Part shown: in pieces, positions 40,299-49,258 of the stretch | How positions within the stretch are numbered: position 1 is the stretch's first letter | Layout of the letters: each line of letters starts with the position of its first letter | Assembly: GCF_029675105.1 (NCBI RefSeq) | Contig: NZ_JAQQFV010000003.1 | Coordinates: 434,001-498,000 of the forward strand | DNA: 64,000 nucleotides | Direction of reading: 5' to 3' | Origin: Nocardia anocheti | Lineage (GTDB): Bacteria > Actinomycetota > Actinomycetes > Mycobacteriales > Mycobacteriaceae | Translations under genes and position numbers: made by a program | The notes under the pieces: model-generated | What the model saw: only the letters and a program-made list of their open reading frames with translations | What the model was told of the DNA's origin: nothing | Databases searched by the model: none

Positions 40299-41177
40299 AT
40301 GTCGATCAAACATCCCGTCGTCGCGATCACCGGATCCTCCGGGGCGGGTACCTCCAGCGTGACCCGCACCTTCGAAGAGATCTTCCGGCGCGAGGGGATC
40401 AACGCCGCCGTCGTGGAAGGCGATTCGTTCCACCGCTACGACCGCGCCGAGATGAAACTGGCGATGGCCGAAGCCGAACAGCAACGCGACACCACGTTCT
40501 CGCACTTCGGCGAAGACGCCAACCTGCTCCCGGAACTGGAAACCCTGTTCCGCGAATACGGCGAGACCGGCGTCGGCCAGGTCCGCAAATACCTCCACGA
40601 CGACGACGAAGCCAAACCCCACGGCCAACCCGCAGGCACCTTCACCCCCTGGGAAGACCTCACCCCCGGCAGCGACCTGCTGTTCTACGAGGGCCTACAC
40701 GGCGCCGCCGTCACCGACACCGTCGATGTCGCCCGCTACACCGACCTGCTGGTCGGAGTGGTGCCCATCATCAATCTCGAATGGATCCAGAAGGTCTACC
40801 GGGACAAGACCCACCGCGGCTACTCCAGCGAAGCCGTCATCGACACCATCCTGCGCCGCATGCCCGACTACGTGAAATACATCTGCCCGCAGTTCTCGCG
40901 CACCTACGTCAACTTCCAGCGGGTGCCCACGGTCGACACCTCCAACCCGTTCATCGCCCGCAGCATCCCCACCGCCGACGAGAGCTTCGTGGTGATCCGC
41001 TTCGCCGACCCGAAAGTGATCGACTTCCCGTATCTGCTGTCGATGCTGCACGACTCGTTCATGTCGCGCACCAACTGCATCGTCGTGCCCGGCGGGAAAA
41101 TGGAACTGGCCATGCAGCTCATCTTCACCCCGCTGATCCTGCGCCTGATGGACAAGCGCCCCCAGCGGCCGCTCTGA
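40299..41177 (+). CDS. cbbP: Phosphoribulokinase
   Basis: A 292-residue kinase that makes ribulose-1,5-bisphosphate from ribulose-5-phosphate. The P-loop is GSSGAGTSS (residues 12-20), followed by VEGDSFHRYDRAEM with the catalytic Asp. FYEGLHGAAV and the RDKTHRGYS loop match proteobacterial-type PRK. GGAGG precedes the ATG. Last gene of the cbb cluster; transketolase and aldolase genes are not present, so they must be supplied elsewhere. Confidence 0.96.
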   Translation: MSIKHPVVAITGSSGAGTSSVTRTFEEIFRREGINAAVVEGDSFHRYDRAEMKLAMAEAEQQRDTTFSHFGEDANLLPELETLFREYGETGVGQVRKYLHDDDEAKPHGQPAGTFTPWEDLTPGSDLLFYEGLHGAAVTDTVDVARYTDLLVGVVPIINLEWIQKVYRDKTHRGYSSEAVIDTILRRMPDYVKYICPQFSRTYVNFQRVPTVDTSNPFIARSIPTADESFVVIRFADPKVIDFPYLLSMLHDSFMSRTNCIVVPGGKMELAMQLIFTPLILRLMDKRPQRPL

Positions 41178-41531
41178 TCAGGCCCCGTCCTGCTCACGCT
41201 CGGCCTGCTGGCGGCGTGCCTCGCGACGCTGCTGCTCGGCGCGCTCGCGCAGGCCCCGCAGGAACGCCTCGTCGTCGTCGGGATTGGACGCCACCGCCCG
41301 ACCCGGCCGGTCGTACTCCCCGAAACGGGTGTTCGAGACCGGCCGCGGCTCGCTGATCGGACGCCCCGCGAACAACCACAGCAGCGCGCCGACCGTGGGA
41401 ATCAACACCACCACGATCAGCCAGCCCAGCTTCGGCAGATGACGGATACCCGCGTCGGGACTGGTGACGATGTCGACCAGGCAGTAGACCCACAGGGCCA
41501 GGGTCAGAAAGCCGATGACCGCATAATGCAT
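41178..41531 (-). CDS. PLDc_N-domain membrane protein
   Basis: A 117-residue protein with two N-terminal helices: YAVIGFLTLALWVYCLVDIV and LPKLGWLIVVVLIPTVGALLW, followed by FAGRP. This is the phospholipase-D N-terminal (PLDc_N) domain found alone in many small actinobacterial membrane proteins. The C-terminal ~50 residues are a charged coiled-coil (LRERAEQQRREARRQQAERE). It is convergent with the phosphoribulokinase gene. Function unknown. Confidence 0.8.
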   Translation of the reverse strand: MHYAVIGFLTLALWVYCLVDIVTSPDAGIRHLPKLGWLIVVVLIPTVGALLWLFAGRPISEPRPVSNTRFGEYDRPGRAVASNPDDDEAFLRGLRERAEQQRREARRQQAEREQDGA

Positions 41532-41563
41532 CGCAGCATCATCGCATGCCGCCCGCGCCGAGT

Positions 41564-42796
41564 TCAGTCCGGCAGCAACGGCACCGACAAGCCCTCACCC
41601 GACTTCAACAGCGCCGCACGGGTGATCGCCGCCGCACCGAACCGACGCCGCAGGTCGTCCAGAGTGGCATCGAGGGTGTTCTCGGCGCGCGGAGCCAGCG
41701 GCAACGTGAGCTGCATGGTGTCGGCGTCGTCGAGATTGGTCAGCGACAACCCGATCAAGGTGAGCCCGCGTTCGACGATCATCGGCTCCGCCGCGTCCAA
41801 CAGCAGCCGGGCGGCATGGCGGATCACCGCCGAGGAATCGGTGGCCTCGACCAGCGTGTGCGAGCGGGTGGCACGCGAGAAGTCGTCGAAACGTAACCGC
41901 AGCACCACCGTCCGGCACACGCGGTCCGCGGCCCGCAACCGTCGACCGAGACGATCGGTGAGCCCGTCCAGGAACGCCGCGATCTCCTGCGGCTCCCGTG
42001 GCCGACGGCCCAGCGCCCGCTGCGCGCCGATCGACCGACGCCGCGTGCCCGTCTCCACCCGCCGCGGATCACGCGCCCACGCCAGCGCGAACAGGTGCCG
42101 GGCGGCCGCGGGCCCCAGCAGCACCCGTAACTCCGCCTCACCCGCGTCCGCCAGCTGGCCGACCCGAGTGATCCCCTCGGCATGCAACTTCGCCGCCGTC
42201 ACCGCGCCGACACCCCATAATCGCTCGACCGGCAGCGGATGCAGGAACTCGAGCTCGCGGTCGGGCTCCACCACCCGCAACCCGTCGGGCTTGGCCACCG
42301 CCGAGGCCACCTTCGCCAGGAACTTCGTGCGCGCGATCCCGACCGAGATCGGCAACCCCACCTGCTCGCGCACCCGCGCCCGCAACCGGTGCGCGATCTC
42401 GACCGGCTCGCCACCGATCCGCCGCAGACCACCCACATCCAGGAACGCCTCGTCGATCGAGATGCCCTCCACCACCGGGGTCGTGTCACCGAAGACCGCG
42501 AACACCGCCCGGCTCGCCTCGGCATAAGCCGACATCCGCGGCGACACCACCACCGCGTGCGGACACAACCGCAACGCCTGCCCGGCGTTCATCGGCGTGC
42601 GGATACCGAACGCCTTGGCCTCGTAACTGGCCGCCAACACCACCCCGCCACCCACGATCACCGGTTTGCCCCGCAACCACGGCTGATCGCGCTGCTCCAC
42701 CGAGGCGTAGAAGGAATCCAGGTCGGCGTGCAGAATCGACGCCTCGGCACGGGACCGGATACGCGGACGAGAGACAGCGGGGTCGGACACGAACAT
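41564..42796 (-). CDS. dinB: DNA polymerase IV (Y-family translesion polymerase)
   Basis: A 410-residue Y-family polymerase. Catalytic acidic residues sit in ILHADLDSFYASVEQ and VEGISIDEAFLDV. The steric-gate Phe/Tyr region and VGIARTKFLAKVAS match DinB. A helix-hairpin-helix thumb (VERLWGVGAVTAAKLHAEG) and the little-finger domain follow. The C-terminus (SGEGLSVPLLPD) is not a clear beta-clamp motif, although MQLTLPL upstream is a good candidate. The ATG at 42796 lies inside the palindrome CGAACATATGTTCG, a perfect SOS box, so the true start may be the GTG two codons downstream (VSDPAVSRP). DNA-damage induction through LexA is likely. Confidence 0.93.
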   Translation of the reverse strand: MFVSDPAVSRPRIRSRAEASILHADLDSFYASVEQRDQPWLRGKPVIVGGGVVLAASYEAKAFGIRTPMNAGQALRLCPHAVVVSPRMSAYAEASRAVFAVFGDTTPVVEGISIDEAFLDVGGLRRIGGEPVEIAHRLRARVREQVGLPISVGIARTKFLAKVASAVAKPDGLRVVEPDRELEFLHPLPVERLWGVGAVTAAKLHAEGITRVGQLADAGEAELRVLLGPAAARHLFALAWARDPRRVETGTRRRSIGAQRALGRRPREPQEIAAFLDGLTDRLGRRLRAADRVCRTVVLRLRFDDFSRATRSHTLVEATDSSAVIRHAARLLLDAAEPMIVERGLTLIGLSLTNLDDADTMQLTLPLAPRAENTLDATLDDLRRRFGAAAITRAALLKSGEGLSVPLLPD

Positions 42797-42803
42797 ATGT
42801 TCG
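42790..42803. promoter_or_regulatory. SOS (LexA) box overlapping the dinB start
   Basis: CGAAC-ATAT-GTTCG is a perfect match to the actinobacterial LexA-box core CGAAC-N4-GTTCG. It contains the annotated dinB ATG, which implies either a very short or leaderless message blocked directly by LexA, or a downstream start codon. Confidence 0.8.
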
Positions 42804-42962
42804 CATCGATGTCCGACAACTCCGGGCGCCCGACATGTCGTAAACCCGACACCACGACGCCATCCACTGTGACCTTTCCCCGAACTCGCCCACCACGCCG
42901 CACCGACGCGCCGCAGGTTCTAACGTCACCAACGCACACAGACAGTTCGAAAGGTTGGCGGC

Positions 42963-44519
42963 GTGGTCGGTAGTACCCAGGAAAAGCTCGACGAACTCAC
43001 CAAGATCCTGGAGATCGCCGCGGAACCCGCCGGGGAATCCGCCGTCGCCAAACGCGCCAACAAGAACATCCCCAGCGTCCGCTCCCGCGTGACCACCCTG
43101 CTCGACCCCGGCACCTTCTTCGAAATCGGCGCCCTCGCCAAACAACCCGGCAAAACCGACGCCATGTACGGCGACGGCGTCGTCACCGGCCACGGCCTCA
43201 TCGAAGGCCGCCCCGTCGTCGTCATCGCCCACGACCAGACCGTCTACGGCGGGTCCGTCGGCGAGATGTTCGGCCGCAAACTCACCAAGGCACTCCAGTT
43301 CGCCTTCGAGAAAGCCTGCCCGGTCGTCACCATCAACGACTCCGGCGGCGCCCGCATCCAAGACGCGGTCGCCTCCATCGCCTGGTTCGGACACATGAGC
43401 CGGGTGCAGGCCAAACTCTCCGGCTACGTCCCGCAGGTCTCGATCATGCTCGGCAAATGCGCGGCGGGCGCGGTCTACGGACCCATCAACACCGATGTGC
43501 TCGTCGGCACCCAGAACGCGTACATGTTCGTCACCGGACCCGAGGTCATCAAAGCCGTCACCGGCGAGGACGTCAGCGCCGAAGACCTCGGCGGCGCCGA
43601 AGTCCAGGCCCGCCGCGGCGTCATCCACCACGTCACCGACACCGAAGAACAAGCCTTCGACTGGGCCCGCGCCTACCTCGGCTACATGCCGTCGAGCTGC
43701 CTGGAACAGCCGCCGCTGGTCAACCCCGGCCTCGAGCCCGAGATCACCGCCAGCGACCGCGAACTCGACCGCATCATCCCCGACTCCGACCGCAGCGGCT
43801 ACGACATGCACGAAATCCTGCTGCGCATCTTCGACGACGGCGAATTCCACGAGATCCGCGCCGCCTTCGCCCCCAACCTCATCACCGGCTTCGCCCGCGT
43901 CGACGGCCGCACCGTCGGCGTCGTCGCCAACCAGCCGCTCGTGCTCGGCGGGTCCATCGACGCCGCCTGCTCCGACAAATCCACCTACTTCATCCGGCTC
44001 TGCGACGCCTTCAACATCCCGCTCGTCTTCGTCGCCGACACCCCCGGCGTGCTACCCGGCGTCGACGAGGAGAACAACGGCGTGATCGTCCGCGGCGGCC
44101 GCGTGCCCCGCGCGATCATCGAAGCGACCGTGCCGATCATCAACCTCGTCGTCCGCAAATCCTATGGCGGCGCCTACGGCATGATGGCCTGCAAACAACT
44201 CGGCGCCGACATCAGCTTCGCCTGGCCCACCGCCCGCATCGCCGTCATCGGCGCCGAAAGCGCGGTCGACCTCATCGGCAAACGCCAGCTCATGGCCATT
44301 CCCGAAGAACACCGCGCCGCCGCCCGCGACTTCATGATCAACCAATACAACGAAACCGTCGCCACCCCCTGGGTCGCCGCCGAACGCGGCTACATCGACG
44401 CCGTCATCGAACCCTCCCGCACCCGCCTCGAGATCCGCCACGCGCTGCGCCTGCTGCGCGACAAACACCCTGTCTCCCAAGAGTTCAACCCCCGCAAACA
44501 CAGCCTCTACTCCATGTGA
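42963..44519 (+). CDS. Acyl-CoA carboxylase beta (carboxyltransferase) subunit
   Basis: A 518-residue carboxyltransferase of the PccB/AccD family. The two crotonase-like halves are visible: the acyl-CoA oxyanion region VVTINDSGGARIQDA with KCAAGAVYGP, and the biotin side FVADTPGVLPGVDEE with KSYGGAYGMM. It transfers a carboxyl group from a biotinylated alpha subunit to an acyl-CoA such as acetyl- or propionyl-CoA, making extender units for fatty or mycolic acid synthesis. No alpha or epsilon subunit is adjacent. GTG 42963 follows AAAGG. Confidence 0.9.
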   Translation: MVGSTQEKLDELTKILEIAAEPAGESAVAKRANKNIPSVRSRVTTLLDPGTFFEIGALAKQPGKTDAMYGDGVVTGHGLIEGRPVVVIAHDQTVYGGSVGEMFGRKLTKALQFAFEKACPVVTINDSGGARIQDAVASIAWFGHMSRVQAKLSGYVPQVSIMLGKCAAGAVYGPINTDVLVGTQNAYMFVTGPEVIKAVTGEDVSAEDLGGAEVQARRGVIHHVTDTEEQAFDWARAYLGYMPSSCLEQPPLVNPGLEPEITASDRELDRIIPDSDRSGYDMHEILLRIFDDGEFHEIRAAFAPNLITGFARVDGRTVGVVANQPLVLGGSIDAACSDKSTYFIRLCDAFNIPLVFVADTPGVLPGVDEENNGVIVRGGRVPRAIIEATVPIINLVVRKSYGGAYGMMACKQLGADISFAWPTARIAVIGAESAVDLIGKRQLMAIPEEHRAAARDFMINQYNETVATPWVAAERGYIDAVIEPSRTRLEIRHALRLLRDKHPVSQEFNPRKHSLYSM

Positions 44520-44592
44520 ACCAACCGCGACAGGCCGGTAGGGTGAAACCGGTCTGTCGCGGTGACAGTCCACGGGAAACAGGGGAGTGGAC

Positions 44593-45705
44593 GTGCTCGA
44601 GGTCGGCTGGGACCAGGTATTCGCCTGGCGGATGAGCAGGCAGTTCCTCACCACCCCCACCGACGCCGGACCGGTCGCCATCGCCGAACGCCTCACCGGC
44701 CTCCAAGCACAGGTCGCCTCGGCCGCCGAAACCGCCGCCGCCGTGCGCGCCGACAACCCGGCACCCGACGCCGTCGCCACCGCACTCGCCACCGGTGACC
44801 TCGTCAAGACCTGGGCCATGCGCGGCACCCTGCACGCCATGACACCCGAACACGCCGCCGCGGCCCTGTCACTGATGGGATCGACGCGCACCTGGGAGAA
44901 GCCGTCCTGGCAGAAGACCTTCGGCGCGACCCCCGAACAGATCACGGCCCTCGTGCAGGCCGTGACAGAGATCCTCGCCGACCAGGTACTCACCCGCGAC
45001 GAACTCGTCGACGCCGTCGTCGCCGAACCCGGCTTCGCCCACCTCGGCGAGCAACTGCGCTCCGGCTGGGGCGCGATCCTCAAACCCCTCTCCTGGCAGG
45101 GCGCCCTGTGCCACGGACCCTCCCGAGGCACCAAGGTCACCTTCACCGCCCCCGCCCACCAGATCCCCGGCTGGACCGGCCTGCCCGACCCCGACACCGC
45201 CGCGGCCACCCTGATCCCCGCCTACCTCGGCGCCTACGGACCCGGCCGACCCGAAACCTTCGACGCCTGGCTCAGCCGCAACAACCTCCGCAAGACCGTC
45301 GTCCGCCGCTGGTTCGCCGACCTCGGCGACACCCTGACCGAAGTCGATGTCGACGGCACCACCGGCTGGATTCGCACCGAACACGCCGACGACCTCGCCG
45401 CCGCCACCCTCGACGGCACCATCCACCTGCTCGGACCGTTCGACCAATACGTGCTGGGCCCCGGCACCGGCGACACCGCGATGCTGCCCACCGAACACCG
45501 CGCCAAAGTCAGCCGCGCGGCGGGCTGGATCTCACCCCTGGTCCTCGTCGACGGGCGCATCGTCGGCACCTGGGAGCAACTCGACGGCGACATCGTCGTC
45601 TCGACCTTCACGTCGACACCGCTGCCGAAACGCGCGCTCGCCGCCGCCGTCGACCGATTCGCCACGGCGACAGGCACTCCCGGCCTCACCGCCCGCCTCG
45701 CCTGA
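44593..45705 (+). CDS. Winged-helix DNA-binding-domain protein (HTH_42/AlkX-like family)
   Basis: A ~370-residue protein of the winged-helix HTH_42 family: QFLTTPTDAGPVAIAERLTG LQ near the N-terminus, KTWAMRGTLHAMTPEHAA, and the family-typical RPSWQK/GWGAILKPL and LGPFDQYVLGPG blocks. Relatives include DNA glycosylase-like proteins (AlkX/YcaQ group) that excise crosslinked bases, although most members are uncharacterised. The start GTG 44593 is seven bases after AGGGG; GTG 44587 is also in frame. It stands alone between the carboxylase gene and the convergent flavoprotein gene. Confidence 0.75.
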   Translation: MLEVGWDQVFAWRMSRQFLTTPTDAGPVAIAERLTGLQAQVASAAETAAAVRADNPAPDAVATALATGDLVKTWAMRGTLHAMTPEHAAAALSLMGSTRTWEKPSWQKTFGATPEQITALVQAVTEILADQVLTRDELVDAVVAEPGFAHLGEQLRSGWGAILKPLSWQGALCHGPSRGTKVTFTAPAHQIPGWTGLPDPDTAAATLIPAYLGAYGPGRPETFDAWLSRNNLRKTVVRRWFADLGDTLTEVDVDGTTGWIRTEHADDLAAATLDGTIHLLGPFDQYVLGPGTGDTAMLPTEHRAKVSRAAGWISPLVLVDGRIVGTWEQLDGDIVVSTFTSTPLPKRALAAAVDRFATATGTPGLTARLA

Positions 45706-47346
45706 TCAGCGGCCTTCGACGGCGTGCGCGCCCGCGCGGCGACCCGAGAACACGCAATCCGCCAGCGACAAACCGCTGACATAGCCGTTCGAACAAATCC
45801 CGACCGCCGCGCGTCCGGCCGCGAACAGACCGGGCACGACCCCGCCCGCCTCCGTGCGGACCGCGCCGGTGTCCTCGTCGACGAGCACACCGCCCAGGGT
45901 GAGCATCGGCATGGGGTAGGTGAGCCGGGCGGTGAACGAGATATCGAGCAGGGTGAACGGGCCGGTGCCGATCGGCTTGCGCAGATCGTCCGGCTTGCCC
46001 AGGGGATCGGGGGAGTCGTGCTCGATCGCCCGATTGTGCGCGTCGACCGTCGCATGGAGACCAGCCGCGTTTACGCCCGCCCGCCGAGCCACCTCCTCGA
46101 TCGTCCGCCCCGACACACTGCCGAGCCGCAGCAGACGCTCGGTCTGCATGCGCTGGAACCACACCGACTGCCCACCGAGCTGCGCGCGAGCCTGCGCGGC
46201 GAGCTCGGCGTCGACCAGCAGCCACGCGCGATGACCGGGCGCCGCGGCGATCGCCGCACCCAGGGCCGCACCGTAGCGGGATTCGTCGATCATGCGATTG
46301 CCCTCGGCGTCCACCGCGATCGCACCGAAGAAGGCACTCGGCGGCGCGATGAAACGCCACGTCGACAAGGCGTCCATCTTGCCGCTCGCGGCCCCGGCGT
46401 CCAGGGCCATGGTGATGCCGCTGCCGTCGTCGGCGGCCGTACCGAGCGGCAGGCCCTGCGACCACGGGTAGGTAGGAGCGTGCTGGGCGACCATGGCACC
46501 GTTGGCGATGAACCCGCCGGTGGTGAGCACGACCCCGGAGCGGGCCTTGATACGCACCGGCACCCCGTGCGCGCGTTCGATCCGGTCCAGCAGCCGCTGC
46601 ACCGCCGCGCGCAGACCCTGGTGATACACACCGGGTTTCGACGAGATCCGGGCCAGCGCGGCGAAACGACGTCGCACCGAGGCGGGCGCGCCGTCGATGG
46701 TGACGGCCTCGATCCCGGTCACCCGGCCGCCCTCGAGGACGAGACGAGTCGTCCTGGTGCCGGTCCGCACCCGGACACCGTGCGCGGCTCCCGAAGCCGC
46801 CAGCGGCCCGAACAGCGCCTTGCCCGAGACACCGCGACCGTGCGCGCGATGCCCGCGCTGCCGCGGCTTCGCGATCTCACGGTAGCCGCCGGAATTCTCG
46901 CTGCCCGAGAAATACAGGTAGTAGTCGTCGGTGGGGTAGGAGGTCTTGTACGGGCACACCGACGCCTCGAACGGCACTCCGTGTTCGGTCAGCCAGTCGA
47001 TCATGGCGGGGGACTGCTCGCAGAACCGGCGCAGCGTCGCCGGGCTCACCGCGTCGCCGACCTCGGCCTCCAGATAGGCGATCATGTTCTCGACATCGTC
47101 GTCGATCCCGGCCGCGCGCTGCACCCAGGTGCCAGCCCCGGCGTACACGATCCCCCCGGACAGCACCGTGGCCCCGCCACCCAGATAGCGGTCCACGGCA
47201 AGGACATCCGCCCCGCGCTCCCGCACCGCCAAGGCCGCGCACACCCCCGCACCGCCGTACCCGACCACCACGACATCGGCTTCATCGTCCCAGGCCCGCA
47301 CCCGTACCACCTTCCGCGCGGAAGCCCCGTTGCCGCCGCCGGACAT
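45706..47346 (-). CDS. FAD-dependent oxidoreductase of the fumarate reductase/3-ketosteroid dehydrogenase group
   Basis: A 546-residue flavoprotein. The FAD dinucleotide fold is VVVVGYGGAGVCAALAV (about residues 25-41), and GGGATVLSGGIVYAGAG follows. VLTTGGFIANGAM and the C-terminal GVCSNGYVSGLSLADCVFSG-like region complete the FAD-binding domain. It belongs to the superfamily of flavocytochrome fumarate reductases and 3-ketosteroid dehydrogenases but differs clearly from KstD1 sequences. A perfect KstR box lies just before the start codon (47350-47363), which strongly suggests a steroid/cholesterol catabolic role. I preferred ATG 47346 to the in-frame 47385, because the latter would place the box inside the gene. 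Confidence 0.85.
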   Translation of the reverse strand: MSGGGNGASARKVVRVRAWDDEADVVVVGYGGAGVCAALAVRERGADVLAVDRYLGGGATVLSGGIVYAGAGTWVQRAAGIDDDVENMIAYLEAEVGDAVSPATLRRFCEQSPAMIDWLTEHGVPFEASVCPYKTSYPTDDYYLYFSGSENSGGYREIAKPRQRGHRAHGRGVSGKALFGPLAASGAAHGVRVRTGTRTTRLVLEGGRVTGIEAVTIDGAPASVRRRFAALARISSKPGVYHQGLRAAVQRLLDRIERAHGVPVRIKARSGVVLTTGGFIANGAMVAQHAPTYPWSQGLPLGTAADDGSGITMALDAGAASGKMDALSTWRFIAPPSAFFGAIAVDAEGNRMIDESRYGAALGAAIAAAPGHRAWLLVDAELAAQARAQLGGQSVWFQRMQTERLLRLGSVSGRTIEEVARRAGVNAAGLHATVDAHNRAIEHDSPDPLGKPDDLRKPIGTGPFTLLDISFTARLTYPMPMLTLGGVLVDEDTGAVRTEAGGVVPGLFAAGRAAVGICSNGYVSGLSLADCVFSGRRAGAHAVEGR

Positions 47347-47349
47347 AAC

Positions 47350-47363
47350 TATAACGTGTTCTA
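47350..47363. promoter_or_regulatory. KstR operator (steroid-catabolism repressor box)
   Basis: TATAACGTGTTCTA matches the KstR consensus TnnAACnnGTTnnA at every defined position. It lies four bases upstream of the flavoprotein ATG (minus strand) and downstream of the CGNR gene's stop, so it controls the flavoprotein. Confidence 0.8.
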
Positions 47364-47381
47364 GAAATGTGGTACCGGGAG

Positions 47382-47957
47382 TCACTCCGCCCGATCAGAG
47401 CTCTTGCGATGAGTGGCCAGGAAGCGCGCCTTCTTCTCGCGGTTGCCGCAGGTGTTCATCTCGCACCATCTGCGCGTGCGGCTGCGGCTGGTGTCGAAGA
47501 ACGCCGCGCGGCAGGTCGGTGAGGCGCACAGGGCCAGCCTTCCGTCGCGTTCGCCCGCGATGATGCTGATCGCGTCGGCGGCGATCACTCCGAGAGCGTC
47601 ATCGATGGCCGTCGCCGCACCGAGTCGCCAGATTCGGGTGCCCTGGGGCGTGAGGATCGCCGAGGCTCGACCTCGAATACTGCGGTCGTTGAGGACGCCG
47701 ACGGCGTCCGGTGGGGGAGTCTCGTGCAGCGCGGCGGCCGTCGCGGCGGCGTGGATCGATTCCCTGAGCACTCGAGCGGATTCGAGTTGGGCGGCGGTGC
47801 ACGACTCCACGACCAGCCCGTACACGGCCAACCAGTCGACGAGTCGCTGAGGTGTGGGGATGCGTTCGACGGCGTCGCCGCAGCGTTCCGTGAGGGTCGC
47901 CGTGAAGCTGGTCGCCAGCACGGTGCCGAGACGGAAGTCGGGGTCTCCAGCGGGCAT
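47382..47957 (-). CDS. CGNR zinc-finger regulator
   Basis: A 191-residue protein of the CGNR (ABATE plus zf-CGNR) family. The N-terminal ABATE-like stress-binding domain spans about residues 1-140. The C-terminal zinc finger has LCASPTCRAAFFDTSRSR TRRWCEMNTCGNREKK, with the defining CGNR. It is divergent from the epoxide hydrolase gene, with AGAACC-N9-GGTTCT at 48000-48020 between them. It probably regulates itself and the hydrolase. It reads towards the KstR-box gene but the box lies beyond its stop. Confidence 0.85.
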   Translation of the reverse strand: MPAGDPDFRLGTVLATSFTATLTERCGDAVERIPTPQRLVDWLAVYGLVVESCTAAQLESARVLRESIHAAATAAALHETPPPDAVGVLNDRSIRGRASAILTPQGTRIWRLGAATAIDDALGVIAADAISIIAGERDGRLALCASPTCRAAFFDTSRSRTRRWCEMNTCGNREKKARFLATHRKSSDRAE

Positions 47958-47999
47958 GGAACCACCATAGCCGGTTGTCGAGTCCTGCTGGGTCGTGTT

Positions 48000-48020
48000 A
48001 GAACCATCTATGACGGTTCT
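48000..48020. promoter_or_regulatory. Inverted repeat between CGNR regulator and epoxide hydrolase
   Basis: AGAACC (48000-48005) and GGTTCT (48015-48020) form a perfect 6-bp dyad with a 9-bp spacer in the 104-bp gap between the divergent genes. It is a plausible CGNR-protein binding site; no second copy was found. Confidence 0.45.
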
Positions 48021-48061
48021 CGTAGGGGAGTAGCCGGTACCGCGACCATCAGGAGGTCTTC

Positions 48062-49258
48062 ATGTCCACCGTCGATCCGGAATCCAGCGATGTTCACCCG
48101 TTCCGCGCCAGCGTCACCGATGCCGAGTTGGACGACTTGTGTGCCCGCTTGGCGGCGGCCCGGCTACCGGAGGCCGAGACGGTTTATCGCCCCGCGCCCG
48201 ACCCGCGCCGATGGGACCAGGGCGTACCGCTGGCCGACCTCGTCGACGTCGTGAACTATTGGCGCACCGAGTACGACTGGCGGGCCTTCGAACAGCGGCT
48301 CGAGGAGATAGGGCAGTACCGCACGACCATCGACGGCCTGGGAATCCATTTCCTGCACCGGCGATCCACCCGCGCGCACGCCACGCCGCTGATCCTGACC
48401 CACGGATGGCCGGGCAGCGTCGCGGAGTTCATCGACGTGGTTGACGAACTCGCCGATCCCAAGGACGCGGACACACCAGCGTTCCATGTCGTGGTGCCGT
48501 CACTGCCCGGCTTCGGATACAGCGACAAGCCGACGAGCACAGGCTGGGGGACCGAGAGGATCGCGGCGGCCTGGGTGGAACTGATGCGTCGGCTCGGCTA
48601 CCGCGAGTTCGTGGCACACGGCGGCGACTGGGGCGGCAATATCACCACCGTCCTGGGCGGCCGGTTTCCCGAGCACGTCCTCGGCATCCACACGCTGTTC
48701 GCCGAGGCGCCACCCGGACTGTCGACGGACGGGCTCACCGACCTCGAGCGACGATGGACCGAGGAGACTCGCGATTTCTGGCGCCACCGCGCGGCCTACG
48801 CGAAGCAGCAGGCGACGCGACCACAAACCATCGGATACTCACTCGTCGACTCACCCGTCGGGCTGCTGGCCTGGATCCTCGACAAGTTCGCCGAGTGGAG
48901 CGACACCGAGGACAGCCCGCTCGAAAGGATCTCGCTGGACCGGATTCTCGACGATGTCACGCTGTACTGGCTGACCCGCAGCGGCGCCTCGGCAGCCCGG
49001 ATCTACTACGAAAGCCACAATTCGCTCGATCCGGAACTCCGAGTGGACGTTCCGTCGGCGATCACCATGTACCCGCGCGACATCGAGAAGAGCCCGCGGC
49101 CATGGGCGGAGGAGAGGTACCGGCGCATCGTCCGCTGGAACGCACCCGACGCCGGAGGGCATTTCCCGTCCTTGGAGGTTCCCGAGTACTTCGTCAGGGA
49201 CCTACAAGAAGGACTCGGGGCAGTGCTGTCTGCCGATAATCAGGACTACTTGACATAA
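48062..49258 (+). CDS. Epoxide hydrolase (alpha/beta hydrolase, EHN-domain family)
   Basis: A 398-residue protein. The N-terminal EHN domain covers about residues 10-105 (PFRASVTDAELDDLCARLAA and the conserved DWRAFEQRL). The alpha/beta core has the oxyanion HGWPGS (residues 114-119), nucleophile Asp189 in HGGDWGG and catalytic His367 in GGHFPSLEVPE. It opens epoxides to diols, for example in juvenile-hormone-like or aromatic degradation pathways. The last codons and the stop TAA (49256-49258) lie inside the dif site. GGAGG precedes the ATG. It is divergent from the CGNR regulator. Confidence 0.92.
   Translation: MSTVDPESSDVHPFRASVTDAELDDLCARLAAARLPEAETVYRPAPDPRRWDQGVPLADLVDVVNYWRTEYDWRAFEQRLEEIGQYRTTIDGLGIHFLHRRSTRAHATPLILTHGWPGSVAEFIDVVDELADPKDADTPAFHVVVPSLPGFGYSDKPTSTGWGTERIAAAWVELMRRLGYREFVAHGGDWGGNITTVLGGRFPEHVLGIHTLFAEAPPGLSTDGLTDLERRWTEETRDFWRHRAAYAKQQATRPQTIGYSLVDSPVGLLAWILDKFAEWSDTEDSPLERISLDRILDDVTLYWLTRSGASAARIYYESHNSLDPELRVDVPSAITMYPRDIEKSPRPWAEERYRRIVRWNAPDAGGHFPSLEVPEYFVRDLQEGLGAVLSADNQDYLT

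Noticed and set aside
45706..47346. Calling the flavoprotein KstD (3-ketosteroid delta1-dehydrogenase)
   Set aside because: The KstR box supports a steroid role, but the sequence departs from KstD1 and could be a different dehydrogenase or reductase of the superfamily.
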